DNA of 64,000 nucleotides from Candidatus Tyloplasma litorale. Lineage in GTDB: Bacteria; Bacillota_I; Bacilli_A; Mycoplasmatales; Hepatoplasmataceae. Of this stretch, positions 33,900 to 45,829 are shown in pieces. The position numbers and the translations under genes were made by a program. Location: positions 248,001-312,000 of the forward strand of contig AP027078.1 of NCBI GenBank assembly GCA_027943885.1, given 5' to 3'. Each line of letters begins with the position of its first letter. Position 1 is the first letter of the stretch. The notes below the pieces were generated by a model that did no database searches, was not told the origin of the DNA, and saw only the letters and a program-made list of their open reading frames with translations.

Positions 33900-33912
33900 C
33901 ATTGTCTTTTTT
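33881..33912 (+). terminator. Intrinsic terminator after the kinase cluster
   Basis: AAAGACAAT/ATTGTCTTT stem with the stop codon of kinase copy 3 in the loop, followed by T residues; a TATAAT box (33914-33919) for dinB begins immediately after. Confidence 0.8.
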
Positions 33913-33928
33913 ATATAATTTATGTGTT

Positions 33929-35179
33929 ATGGATAGATTAATATTTACAATAGATTTAGATGCTTTTTTTGCTTCTTGTGAAGAAATTAAAAATCCATTA
34001 TTAAAAAATAAACCTATGGTAGTTAGTAAACAAATAAATGGAAAAGGTGTTGTAACTACTAGTAATTATCAAGCGAGAAATTTAGGTGTAAAAAGCGGAA
34101 TGCCTTTATTCAAAGCTAAAAAAATGGTTCCTAATATTTTTATAGTTGAACCAGATTATGAATTTTATCAAAAAAAAGCTAATCAAGTTTTTAAAATAAT
34201 AAATAATTACTCTAATATTTTAGAAATAGCATCAATAGATGAATGTTATGTTGATTTAACTAGATTAGCAAAAAAATATTCTCCAATTTTAATTGCTAAA
34301 AAAATTAAAGAACAAATTTTTAAGGAAACAAATTTAATAGTTTCAATAGGTATTAGTACAAACGTTATTTTATCTAAAATAGCTTCTTCTTTAGATAAAC
34401 CTAATGGTATAACTACTATTTATAAACATGAGATACCTCATAAATTATGAACACTAAATATAAATAAGTTGTATATGGTTGGCAAATCTAGTTCAGAAAT
34501 TTTATATAAATATAATATTAATAAAATAAGAGATTTAGCAAATTTAAAATTAAATAATGAAAAATATAATGAAGTTAAAAATTTTATTGGAATAAATATT
34601 GATAAACATATTGAACATGCTAATGGAATTGGAAGAGATAAATTATTAGTAAAAGAAGTTTTAGTTAAATCTTTAAGTAAAGATGAAACTTTTGAATTTT
34701 CGATAAAAGATTATAAAATATTTAAAGAAAAAGTTTATGAAATATTTAATAAATTATTTTTTAGATTGAACATAAGAAAATTGAGTTGCAAAACAATTAA
34801 TGTTTCTATTAAATTAGATAAACAACTTAATAAAAAAGGAGTAAGTCAAACTTTAAAATATCATAGTAATAATAAAGAATTATTATGAAATTCAGTTAAT
34901 GAATTATCAGATAAAATATTTAAAGAAAATTTTTCAATAAGATATATAAGTATTTCTTTTAGCAATTTAATTGAAAGAGATAAAAATTTTACACAATTAA
35001 ATATTGATCAAATGAATAAAAAAACAAAAATTGATAGAATTGAAAAAATAATTAGTGAAATTAATGAGAAATTTAATATAGAAATTTTCACTGGTGAAAA
35101 AATGAAAGATAATAGATTTTTCAATAAAAAGAAATATGTTGATAATGATAAAATTAAGTTTAAAATTTGAGATAAATAA
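33929..35179 (+). CDS. dinB: DNA polymerase IV (Y family)
   Basis: The protein is 416 residues. It performs error-prone synthesis past DNA lesions. The palm motifs are intact: FTIDLDAFFASCEE with Asp9 and Asp11 region, YQARNLGVKSGMPLFKAKK, and the SIDECYVDLT block near residue 105; the helix-hairpin-helix region follows and a little-finger domain is at about 230-340. A basic C-terminal tail of about 50 residues is present; no clear clamp-binding motif stands out. The ATG at 33929 was chosen because an upstream in-frame start (33902) would lie within the preceding terminator. It is a separate unit with its own -10 box. Confidence 0.93.
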
Positions 35180-35205
35180 TAAGTTATAATTAAAAAGTAA
35201 ATACT

Positions 35206-37818
35206 ATGGATTATAAAGATACTTTAAATATGCCAAAAACAAAATATGAAATGAGAGGTAATCTAAAAGAAAAGGATCCTCTCTTTATAAAGGCATGAAA
35301 AGATAAAAAAATATATAAAAAACTTTCTAATAGAGAAGGAGAAGAATTTATTTTACATGATGGACCACCATATGCTAATGGTGATATTCATGCCGGACAT
35401 GCTTTTAATAAAATATTAAAAGATTTTATTATTAGATATCAGTCACTAGAAGGCAAAAAAATTAATTGATTCCCTGGTTGAGATACTCATGGTTTACCTA
35501 TTGAATTAAAAATTCAACAATTAGGTATTAATTTATCGAAAGTAGATAAAGAAAAATATTTAGAAGAATGTAAAAATTATGCTTTATCACAAGTTGAAAA
35601 ACAGCAAAAACAATTTGACAAATTAGCATTGCTTTTAGATTGAAATGAAAAATATTTAACATTAAATCCTAAATTTGAATCAAATCAAATAAAAGTTTTT
35701 AATGAAATGTTAAATAAGAAAATAGTGTATCAAGATTTAAAACCTGTTTATTGATCTTGATCATCAGAAACTGCCTTAGCTGAAGCCGAAATTGAATATA
35801 AGGTTTCAATAGATGATTCCATTTATGTTACTTTTAAACATGAAAATTCTGATGTTTATGTTGTTATTTGAACAACAACTCCATGAACATTACCTGGTAA
35901 TGTGGCACTTTCATTTGGTAAAGAAATTCAATATTCTTTAATTAAAGTTGAGAATAAAATTTTATTAATAGCTAAAGATTTAATAAATAAATTTACTGAA
36001 AAAACTGGTTTAAAATCAAAATTTATTAAAGATATAAAAATTGATAAATTTATTGGAGATTTTTGTATAAATCCAATAAATAATAAAAAATCACAAATTG
36101 TTTGAGGCCATCATGTAACTACAGAAGGTGGAACTGGTATAGTACACACAGCAGGTGGTCATGGTCATGATGATTATTTAATTGTTAAAGAAAATAATTT
36201 AGAATTATTTGTTGTCATGGATGACAAAGGTCATATGATAAATTCAGGAAAATATGATGAATTATTTTATTTAAAAGCAAATAAAATAATTATTGAAGAT
36301 TTAGTTAAAAATAATTCATTAATTTTTAATGAAAAAATAGAACACTCTGTTCCTATTGATTGAAGAACTAAAAAACCAGTTATTTATAGAGCTACAAAAC
36401 AATGATTTGTTTCAATAAATAAAATAAAAGATGGTTTAATAAAAGAAATAGAAAATGTAAATTGATTTCCTACTTGAGGTAAAGATAGATTAATTGGAAT
36501 GACAAATAATAGAAGTGATTGATGTATTTCAAGACAAAGATTATGAGGAGTTCCAATTCCAATAATTTATGATGCTAATTCTAAACCAATAATTGATAAA
36601 GAATTACAAAAAAATATTGAAGAATTAATATCTAAAAAGGGAATTATAGCTTGACATAAAATTGATATTGAAAAAATACTTCCTCCACATATTCCTTATG
36701 ATAATAAAATGAAAAAGGAAGTAGATATATTTGATGTTTGATTTGATTCAGGTTCTTCTCATATGATGTTAGAGGGTAAAATAGCAGATGTTTATTTAGA
36801 AGGAACTGATCAATATAGAGGTTGATTTAATTCTTCTTTAATCACTTCATATATAATGAAAGAAAAATCCCCTTATAAAAATGTCATAACACATGGTTTT
36901 GTTAATGATGCAAAAGGTAATAAAATGTCTAAATCTGTTGGTAATACAATTGATCCCATTAAAGTTGTAGAAAAATTAGGAGTTGACATTTTTAGACTTT
37001 GAGTAGCAAATACAGATTATCAAGATAATGTTAAAATATCAGATGATATTTTAAAGCAAGTTTCTAAAGATTATAGAAAAATAAGAAATTCTATTAAATT
37101 TATATTAGGTAATTTATATGACTATGAAGAAAAAGATAATATAGAATTATCTATTTTATCAAAATCTATTTTAAATGATATTAAAAATTCTAATGATAAA
37201 ATAATAAATAAATATAATGAGTTTAATTTTATATATGTAATGAAGGAAATTATGCATCAATTAACTTCTGGGTCAATAAGTTATTTACTTGATTATTATA
37301 AAGAAATTGGTTATATTGTTGATAAAAAAGATATAAGAAGAATTGAGCTACAATACACTTTAAAAGAGATTTTAAAATTTATTTTATATAATATTGCTCC
37401 AATTATCCCTGTTACTGCAGAGGAAGCATGAGGTTTTATTAATAATAAAAATTCAATTTTTGAATCTAAAAAAGAAGAATTTATAAAATATAATGATATT
37501 CCTTTATTTAGTGAATTTTTAAAAATTAGAGATGTTGTAAATAAAGAAATTGAAAAACTGAGAGAAGAAAATAAGGTAAATAGAACTAATCAAGTATTTG
37601 TAAAATTAAATTTACCTGATAAATTAATTCATTGAAAAGAAATTTTAAACAAAAAGCATTTTATGATTGCGAAACTAGAAATATCAAAAGGAGATTTAAG
37701 TTGTTTAGTTGAGAAATTTGATGGAATTAAATGTGAGAGATGTTGAAATTATTTTAGCAAGCAAAATATAAAAAATAACATTTGCATAGAAGAATGTTCT
37801 AAGATAATTAATAAGTAA
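35206..37818 (+). CDS. ileS: Isoleucyl-tRNA synthetase
   Basis: The protein is 870 residues, a class I synthetase. The HIGH motif is [18 protein letters not shown] near residue 50, the editing domain carries [14 protein letters not shown] and [16 protein letters not shown], and the KMSKS motif is [13 protein letters not shown] near 570. A C-terminal zinc site CERCWNYF...CIEEC closes the protein, shorter than in many bacteria because spacing between the Cys pairs is compressed. About 20 Trp codons are TGA, which makes this gene the clearest demonstration of the alternative code in the window. It is followed by a terminator. Confidence 0.95.
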
Positions 37819-37820
37819 TT

Positions 37821-37854
37821 AAAAGACACTAATAATAATTAGTGTCTTTTTTAT
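37821..37854 (+). terminator. Intrinsic terminator after ileS
   Basis: AAAAGACACTAAT/ATTAGTGTCTTTT, a 13-bp perfect stem with a 4-base loop and T tail. Confidence 0.9.
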
Positions 37855-37875
37855 TTTAATTGTTAATTTAAATAT

Positions 37876-39201
37876 ATGAGTAAAAAATATTTCTTTTTAA
37901 ATTCTCTTTTTATATCAATGATTATTTTCTTTATTTTATATAATGATTCTTTTTGAATGATTCCTCTTTTTATTTTTTATTTGGTTTTTTATTTAATGAA
38001 ATATAAGTTTTATATTTTTATAATTATTTTTATTTTTTCATTTATGTTTTTATTTAATTTTGATTTGCATAAAAACATTTCAAATGATTTTCATCATATT
38101 GCAATAGTGGAAAAAACTTATAATTCATCAATTTTAGTTGAAGAAAATGATGAAGAATATTATTTGATGGGAATTGAAGATGATCCTTATATAAAGGGAG
38201 ATATTATTGAATATGATACTTATTATTATGAATATAATAATTCGAATTCAAACCAAAAAAATACATTTGATATTTTTTATAAATCCACAAAAGCAAGTGC
38301 TTATGGATATCCGAAAAATATAAATATAATAAAAAGTCAAAAAAATATAAGATCTAATTTATATCATAATGTTTATAATAGTCAAGGATGGTATAGAGAT
38401 TTTTCTTTAATTATGCTTTATGGAAAAACAGATGAAAATAATCAATTTATTAAAGAAAAAATATATGAAATAGGAATTCCTCATTTATTTATTATTTCAG
38501 GTTTTCATATAACAATTATTTATTTTATAATGAGCTGATTTTTATCAAAAATTATAAGAAATATAAGCAAAATAAAATTTCTTTCAATGATTGTATCTTT
38601 ATTTTTCTTATTTTTAGTTTATTTTCCTTTGACTGGTGTTAGATCTTTTTTAACATTAATAATTTCAAATTATAGTAATTTAAATAAAATTGAATCACTT
38701 TCTTTAGTAGGTATTATTTTTTTAATTTTTAATCCATGGATGATGTTTACTAGTTCAATGATTTTATCCTTTTCAATAACTTTTATGATATATTTTTACC
38801 AACCAAAAAATAATTCATTTATTGATAAAGTATTAATTGCTATTTTTGCATTTTATATTTCATTACCTACAATTTCTACTTGAGAAAATAGTCATAATAT
38901 TTTTGCTCCATTTTTATCAATTATATTAACTCCCATAATATCCTTTATTTATATAATTTCTATATTTGCATTGCCATTTAGCTTTTTATGATCTATTTTA
39001 GATGTATTGTTTTATTTTCTATGATTAATAATATTTATTTTATCTTTTTTATATTTACCTATGGAATTATGTTTGATAGGATTTTATGAACAAATATTTT
39101 TAATTTTAATATCAATACTTTTTATATATCAATTCAAAGAATATAAATGATTCTTATTAAATAATTTCTTTTGAATTTCAATATTGCTCTTTCTTATATA
39201 A
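37876..39201 (+). CDS. comEC: ComEC/Rec2-family membrane protein, short form
   Basis: The protein is 441 residues. ComEC is the DNA-uptake channel of competent bacteria. The N-terminal part has three membrane helices and a beta-rich OB-like stretch (about residues 75-135); then the family signature HLFIISGFHITIIYFIMSW (family H-l-aISGlHv) and PLTGVRSFLT; about seven further helices follow. The C-terminal metallo-beta-lactamase domain of full-length ComEC (700-800 residues) is missing: the chain ends in a membrane helix. Position just before holA is the same as in Bacillus. With no other competence genes visible here the present function is unclear. Confidence 0.82.
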
Positions 39202-39212
39202 TTTATTTAAAT

Positions 39213-40190
39213 ATGTTATTTATAATAAAAAGTGATTCATTTTCAATTAGAAAAAAAATAATTAATAAATTAATTCAAAAAAATCAAATTTCAACAGATG
39301 ATATTTTTTCTTTTGATTATGAAGAAAAAAATAAACTAAATGAAGCTTTTTCTGAGTTTTTTTCTTTTGATATTTTTAATAATAAAAAATGCATTATTGT
39401 TAATAATGCAAATTTTATTAATTTTAGTAAGATGGACAAAAATATTAATAAAAAAGTTAATCTTATAAAAGATAAAAATATTAATAATATACTTATTTTA
39501 ATTCCTAATAAAATAAATAAATCTAGTAGATTTTTAAAAAAATATAATGTAGATTTTAATATTTTGGAAAAAGATTCCCCTTCTAAAAATCAAATAGAGA
39601 AATTTATATTCGACTTTTTTGATAATAAATCAATAAGAATCAATAAAAAGAATATTAAAAATATTTTAAATAAGTCTTCTGATAATTTTGATATTTTATT
39701 AAATGAACTTAATAAAATAAGTATTTTAAATATTAGTGAAGTTACTGAAAAAATAGTAGAAGAAACAATGTTTGATTTTTCAAGAGAAAGATTATATAAA
39801 ATTTCTGATTATGTATTAAATTTGGATATTGAAAAAACTAATAGAATTTTAAAACAATTTAAATCTGAAGGAGAATCCATTTATTTAATTAATGAATTTC
39901 TTCTGAAAGGTTTTTCAAAATTCATGAGATATAAAATTCTTTTGAAAAAAGGTTTTTCAAAAAATGAAATATTAAAAATGACAGGATGAAACTACTGAGA
40001 GATAAGTAATTTTGATAATAAGATTAGTATTTGAAAAGATGATCATTTATTAAAAGAGTTCTTCTATGAAGTTGTATTAGATAAATGTTTCTTTAATATA
40101 GGATTAAATAATTATGAGTTATCAATGAATTCATTTGAAAAAGTTTTAATTTCAAATATGTTGATTTACAAAAATACACTAAATAAATAA
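39213..40190 (+). CDS. holA: DNA polymerase III delta subunit
   Basis: The protein is 325 residues. HolA opens and loads the sliding clamp. The family is poorly conserved; support comes from the start MLFIIKSDSFSIRKKIINKLI, a FNNKKCIIVNNANFI strand (typical of the AAA+ like domain), LLNELNKISIL and FDFSRERLYKISDYVLNLDIEKTNRILKQF with the following helices, all in HolA order, and from the conserved comEC-holA neighbourhood. It starts 11 bases after comEC. The ATG at 39213 was preferred over an upstream TTG because the latter lies inside comEC and adds an unrelated tail. Trp codons are TGA. Confidence 0.82.
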
Positions 40191-40241
40191 AATTACCACT
40201 TTTTAAGTGTTTACTAAAAATATATGTTATATTTATATATG

Positions 40242-40272
40242 TGAAGCAAATTTAAATATTATATTTGTTTCA
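40242..40272 (+). promoter_or_regulatory. Inverted repeat in the pepV leader
   Basis: TGAAGCAAAT (40242-40251) and ATTTGTTTCA (40263-40272) form a 10-bp stem with one G-U pair and an 11-base loop, just before the AAGAAGGA ribosome-binding site of pepV. It has no U tail, so it is not a terminator. It could be an operator or an RNA hairpin; I cannot tell which. Confidence 0.35.
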
Positions 40273-40288
40273 TTAAGAAGGATTTGAA

Positions 40289-41551
40289 ATGAATTACTTA
40301 AATAAAAATATTAAAGAATTTAAAAATGATTTAAAAAAATTAATTGGTTTTAAAACATTTTTAAAAGATGTGTATCCTAATCAAGAGATGAAGAATGCAC
40401 TTAAATTTATGCAAGAATTAGCTGAACGTGATGGAATGAGATCGTATATTGATCCTGAAGGTTATTATGGCTATATTGAAATTGGTTTTGGAGAGGAATT
40501 AATTGGTATATTAACACATATAGATGTTGTTCCTCCAGGTAATAGTGAAGAATGAAATACACCTCCATTTACATTAACTGAAAAAGATGGAAGATTGTAT
40601 GGAAGAGGAACTTCAGATGATAAAGGTCCTTTAATGCTTCTTTATTATTTAATGAAAGATCTTAATGAAAATAGAAAATTAAATAAAAGAATAAGATTAA
40701 TTTTCCCTACTGATGAAGAATCAAAATGAAGAGGAGTAGAAAAATATAATAAATTAGAGGAAAAAATTTCTTTTGGAATTACTCCTGATTCTCAATTTCC
40801 TCCAACTTTTTTAGAAAGAGAAATATTACAAGTAGAATTAACTTCTAAAAAGGGAACTAATGGATGAACTATTAATGCTGGAACAGCTGCTAATGTTGTG
40901 CCTGCAAAAGCTATTTATAATGACGGAAAAGGAAAAGAAATAGTTGTAGATGGTCGGTCATCTCATGCTATGAAACCTGAATTGGGTGATAATGCAATTG
41001 TTAAATTAATGAAAAGAATTGAAACATTAGAACATCCAATGCTAGATTTCATTCGTAATGAAGTTAAAGATGAAACAAATGGAGAAACTTTATTTAATGG
41101 TTTAATAAAGGATGAATATGCTAATATAACTTTAAATTTAGCTATGGCTAACTTTAATGAAGAAGGTTCAAGATTGGTTTTAGATTCTAGAATTCCAATT
41201 ACTTCTAATGCAAAAGAAATAGAAGAAATTTATAGATCTAAAGCTGAAAAATATGGATATGAATTTAAAGTATTTAAGCAAGCTAAAAGTGTATACTTTC
41301 CTTTAGAACATTGATTAATAAAAGATATACAAGACTCTTATAAAGAAGTTATGAAAGAAGAAGTTGCTCCAATAACTTCAGGTGGTGGTACTTATGCTAA
41401 ATCTATGGATAATGTTATTGCATGTGGTGCATTAATGCCATGATCAGAACATACTGAACATCAATATAATGAAAACATCAAAATAGATGATTATTTAAAA
41501 GCATATGATGTTTATAATAATTTATTTAACAAATGATTAAATAAAGATTAA
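40289..41551 (+). CDS. pepV: M20 family dipeptidase (PepV/Sapep type)
   Basis: The protein is 420 residues. It hydrolyses dipeptides with two zinc ions and supplies amino acids from imported peptides. Motifs: GILTHIDVVPPG (first His ligand), GRGTSDDKGPLMLLYY (bridging Asp), PTDEESKWRG (catalytic Glu pair), FGITPDSQFP (Asp ligand) and HTEHQYNENI near the C-terminus (last His). The lid-domain repeat has VDGRSSHAMKPELGDNA. It precedes a YfcC-type carrier by 28 bases, forming a probable two-gene peptide/amino acid unit. Confidence 0.92.
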
Positions 41552-41579
41552 AATCATATTTTAATTAAGGGAGACAAAT

Positions 41580-43421
41580 ATGAATATAGATAATATAAAT
41601 ACTACTACAGAAACTGAATTAATGCAAATTGAAAGTACTGTAGTTAGTAATGAAAGTGAGAAAGGCGAAAAGCCTCAAAAAAAGAAAAAAAAATTACGGT
41701 TGTCAATGCCTTCAGCAACCACAATTTTAATAGGTGTAGTATTCTTTGCCATATTCATAACATGAATTGTTCATTTTATGACAGTTGGAGATTACATAGA
41801 AGGAACAGATGCAATTCCTATCATATCAGATGGTAATTTATCAGGTTATTATGATGGTGGAATGAACTGATATATATCAGAATTTTCTAAAGCATATCCA
41901 GAAGGTGATGGTTGAATTGCTGTAGTAGATGGAACTTGAATGATGGGTTCAGGAACACTTGATGCCAATAGTATTGATTCTAATATTATTGAATCAGGGC
42001 AAGAAATTATTGATTCAAGTTGATTTAACTTTAATAATTCAAACTGATATGTTTCAAGTAATGGTATGTATGGAATAGGTAATGCTATTTTAGCAACTAT
42101 TGGTGGAGTATTCTCAGCCTTTGACTTAATATTCTTTACAATTGCCATTGGTGTAATGATCGATTTATTAATGGAAACTGATGTTTTAAAAGGTGTTGTT
42201 AATTCACTTATTAAAGGTTTAGGAGATAAAAGATTATTACTTGTACCAGTATTATTCTTAGTGTTTTCAATATGAGGAACAGTCCTAGGTACACAAGAAG
42301 CAACATTGGCTATGATGCCAATAGTTATCCCTGCATTAATTGTTGCAGGATTTGATGCAGCAACAGGATTTATGGTTGTTTTAGTTGGTTGTACAACAGG
42401 TATTGCTGCATCAGTTTTAGAACCATTTGCACTTGGTACATTAGCAGGTGAATTTAATAAAATTTGACAAGAAGCTGATGGAGCAGGAAGTATTGGTATT
42501 GGAACAGGTATTGTATTAAGAATTGTTCTATGAATTATTTATACTTCAATTGGTATGACTTTTGTAACTTGATATGGTCATAGAGTTATGGTTAAAGGTA
42601 AATCATTTGAAGATGAAAAAATGATTGAAGATAATAAAAAATGAGCTGCTGAAGCTTTTGGAAAAGTGGAAAGTAAACAAATGACAAAGCCACAAAAATT
42701 ATCATTAGTAATTCTTTGTTTTGTAATGGCATGAATGGTATTTGTTTTATTACCATGAGAAAACTGATTCTCAGGGTTAGAAACAGCTAATTGATTCCAA
42801 ACAATGTCACATATGTTCTTCTTCTCTTCAGTTATAGGTGAATGATCATTCTTACAATTAGGATTCTTATTTGTATTCGGATGATTCATATCAGCAAAAG
42901 CCTTTGGTTATAGTTGAGATCAAATGAGTAATAACTGAAAATCTTCATGAAAAACATTTAGAACTGTTGCTGCTATTTTAACTCTTTCAAGAGCTACATC
43001 AATAGTATTAACAAATTCAGGTTCAGCTTATTTCTTAGCTAATAACTTGTTTATGCAATTATCTGATGGATTAAGTGCAGGGGCATTATCATTATGTATT
43101 TTCCCAATATATGTACTTATGGCTTGTTTAATACCTTCAATGTCAGGTCTAGCAGGAATTTCAGCACCTATAATTGCACCTATAGTTAGTGGTTATGGAA
43201 CTCCTGAAGCAATGCTACCTGCTATTGTAGGAATTATGGCTTTATATCCTTTAGCACAAGGATTAGTTAATATGACAGTTCCTACTACAGGATTAGTTAT
43301 AGCTCAAGCAGAAGCTTCTAATACTTCTTATGCAAGAGTTGCTCCTTATTTATTTAGTTATGCTGGAGTAATAGCTATTGTTGGAGTAATAGTTGTCGGT
43401 GCTTCATTTACATTAATGTAA
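41580..43421 (+). CDS. YfcC-family carrier (basic amino acid/dicarboxylate type permease)
   Basis: The protein is 613 residues with about 12 membrane segments and several TGA Trp codons. After a charged N-terminal tail of about 45 residues and one membrane helix there is an external domain of about 110 residues rich in Trp, Gly and Ser, followed by the transporter core: AIGVMIDLLMETDVLKGVV, VFSIWGTVLGTQEATLAMMPIVIPALI, TGIAASVLEPFALG and MSGLAGISAPIIAPIV. These match the YfcC family (related to ArcD-like and C4-dicarboxylate carriers). The substrate is not predictable; neighbouring pepV suggests an amino acid or peptide product. GGGAGA is its ribosome-binding site. Confidence 0.82.
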
Positions 43422-43433
43422 ACAAAATAATTT

Positions 43434-43470
43434 TAAAAAAGTAATATTTAATATATTACTTTTTTTTATT
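43434..43470 (+). terminator. Intrinsic terminator after the YfcC-type gene
   Basis: AAAAAAGTAATAT/ATATTACTTTTTT stem with a short loop and T tail. Confidence 0.8.
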
Positions 43471-43471
43471 A

Positions 43472-43509
43472 ACAAAAAAAACACATGTTTAAATTAAACA
43501 TGTGTTTTA
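43472..43509 (-). terminator. Intrinsic terminator of rpsT
   Basis: AAAACACATGTTTAA/TTAAACATGTGTTTT with T run on the minus strand (43473-43480 as A on plus). It ends transcription coming from rpsT. Confidence 0.85.
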
Positions 43510-43529
43510 ATGTAATGATCTATTATTTT

Positions 43530-43760
43530 TTATTTTAAAGAGTGCATTTTAGATTTAAGTCTAGAAGCTTTATTAACATGAAATACACCTGAAGTAACAG
43601 CTGAATCAATTAATTTAACAGCATTATTTATTGCTTCATCTGTTTTAGTTTCTTTTGCTTTTTTCATTGCAGTTTTGATTTTTGATTTTGTAGATTTATT
43701 TCTTAATTCTCTTTTATCATCCTGTATTCTAGATTTTGTGTTTGCTTTAATATTTGCCAT
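43530..43760 (-). CDS. rpsT: 30S ribosomal protein S20
   Basis: A 76-residue, very basic helical protein: MANIKANTKSRIQDDKREL, then NKSTKSKIKTAMKKAKE and the conserved GVFHVNKASRLKSKM near the C-terminus. It is a single-gene unit on the minus strand with a CAGGAGAAA ribosome-binding site and a promoter-like TATAAT on the minus strand upstream, facing the DUF2779 gene, which is transcribed divergently. Confidence 0.95.
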   Translation of the reverse strand: MANIKANTKSRIQDDKRELRNKSTKSKIKTAMKKAKETKTDEAINNAVKLIDSAVTSGVFHVNKASRLKSKMHSLK

Positions 43761-43861
43761 AATTTCTCCTGTGTATAATACTTAATAATTATATAATATT
43801 TTTAAAATATTATTGTCTAATAAATTTTATATTTTTTGAGTGTTATAATTTATGAAAATAA

Positions 43862-45829
43862 ATGAATAATAAAAAATTAAATTTATCTAAATATGCATAT
43901 CTTGATTATTTAAAAGGAGATATTTTTGCTTGATTGAATTGTAATGAAAATTTTCAAAAAGCAGCAAAAAAAAATAAACAATTACGTGATGCTACTCCTT
44001 GAAGATATGAAGAAGAAACTGAAGAAATAGAGTTTAGTGAAATATTAACTAGTGAAAGATATGATATTCCTGATCAAATTAAAGCAGGTAATGAAGTTGG
44101 AGAATTTGCTAAAATTTGAGCAAAAACTAAATTTCCTAATCATAAAATATTTGATTTAAGTAATGAAAATATTAATAATAATATTAAAAAAGTTAATGAA
44201 ATAATAAATGACAACAAAATAAAAAATCTAATAATATTTGAGGCTGGATTCATATTTAATGATTTTAAAATAAAAGTTGACATTTTATTAAAAACAAATA
44301 ATGAATTTAAAGTAGTAGAAGTTAAAGCTGTGACATATCCAAAACCTATTCATGGTATTGATCTTTTATTTCAAAAAATAATAATAGAAAAAAATAATAA
44401 AAAATATAAAAATTGAGATTATAGTTTATTAATATTAGACAGTGAATATAAAAATGATTTAAAATTAACTGATGAGGAGAAATCTCAAAAAGTTTTAAAA
44501 AATATTAATTATATTGGATCATCAAGTACTAAACCTCAAAGGACAATAAAATTTGGGGAAGTGAAAGAAAAAATAAAATGATCTATATCTCAAAATCATT
44601 ATTTTTACAGAAATTTAACAATTGAAGAAATTAATATTTTTAATTTTGATTCAAACAATAAGAGAATTCCAAGACCAGCAATAACATTTCCAATAAAGGA
44701 TTTTTTTAAAACAAATTATTTTAATGAAATTTTTTTAAATTTTGAAAATGATTTAAAAAGAATAAAAGAAATACAAAAACTAGATATTCCTCCTAAATTA
44801 GAATTTACAAAAAATAATAATGATTATATGAAATCTGATTATTTAAAATGAGCAATAACAGAAGCAGGTGGATATAATTGTCAATATGATTCAGTTTTTG
44901 ATGTAGCTAGACTAAAATTTGATATTAAAGCAGAATTATTTAAAAGTGGAATTATTAGTATAAAAGATATACCTAATAATTATTTAACTCCTAAAAAATT
45001 TAATTCAGATTCTAGTTTAGATGCCACAAAATATGTTGTTGACTTTTATACTAAAGTTTCTTTAGGTTCTAAGGAGATTTCTTCATATGGTAAATTAATT
45101 CAAAAACATGCTGCAGATAGCAATGAAAGTTTTATGAATAAAGAAAGTTTAAATAAAATACTTTCTGATTATAAAAAAGGTCCAATATATATGTATGATT
45201 TTGAAACTGCAAATCTTGCAATTCCTTTGACAGATTATGCTTCACCTTATGAACAAGTTGTTTATCAATACTCTATACATATAATTACAAATCCTAATGA
45301 TTATGATTTTAAAACTATGAAAAATATAGTTCATAAAGAATGGTTGGCAGAAAATAGAAATGGATTTGAAAAGGAAGTTTGAAAAGAATTTATTAAGGTT
45401 TTTAAGGAATTTGGTCCAGGAAAATATGTTGCTTGAAATATGTCTTTTGAAAAAGGATGTCTTGAACGAGCACAAAAAGATTTTTTAACTGTAGAAGAAT
45501 CATTATTATTGGAAAAAATAAAAGAACAAACCATTGATTTAATGATTCCATTTAGAGATAAATTTTATTATCATAAAGATTTACATGGATCATATTCTAT
45601 AAAATATGCTGGTCCACATTTTGTAAAGGAATTAGATTATAAAAAATTAAAAAATGTGCAAAAAGGTGATCAATCAGCTGGTTTTGCTAAAGCTTGATTA
45701 AGAAGAGAGGGAAGAAATCCAGATAAACAATGAAAAAGAATGAGGTTCGATATGCTTAAATATTGTGAATATGATACATTATTAATGGTTGCTATTTTAC
45801 AAAGATTACAGGAGAAATTAAATGATTAA
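43862..45829 (+). CDS. DUF2779 protein: RecB-like nuclease joined to DnaQ-like exonuclease domain
   Basis: The protein is 655 residues, continuous across many TGA codons. The N-terminal part has the Cas4/RecB pattern: AGNEVGEFAK, then FEAGFIF, KVDILLK (Asp near residue 139), VVEVKA (Glu/Lys near 153) and DLLFQK. The C-terminal part is DUF2779 with an RNase H-like 3'-5' exonuclease pattern: YMYDFET (about 446), AWNMSFEKGCLE and YCEYDTLLMV. A HGSYSIKYAGPHF block is typical of the family. The biological role of DUF2779 proteins is not established; a nucleic-acid repair or turnover role is inferred. Its promoter (TTATAAT near 43846) lies in the gap facing rpsT; it overlaps fmt by 8 bases. Confidence 0.82.
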
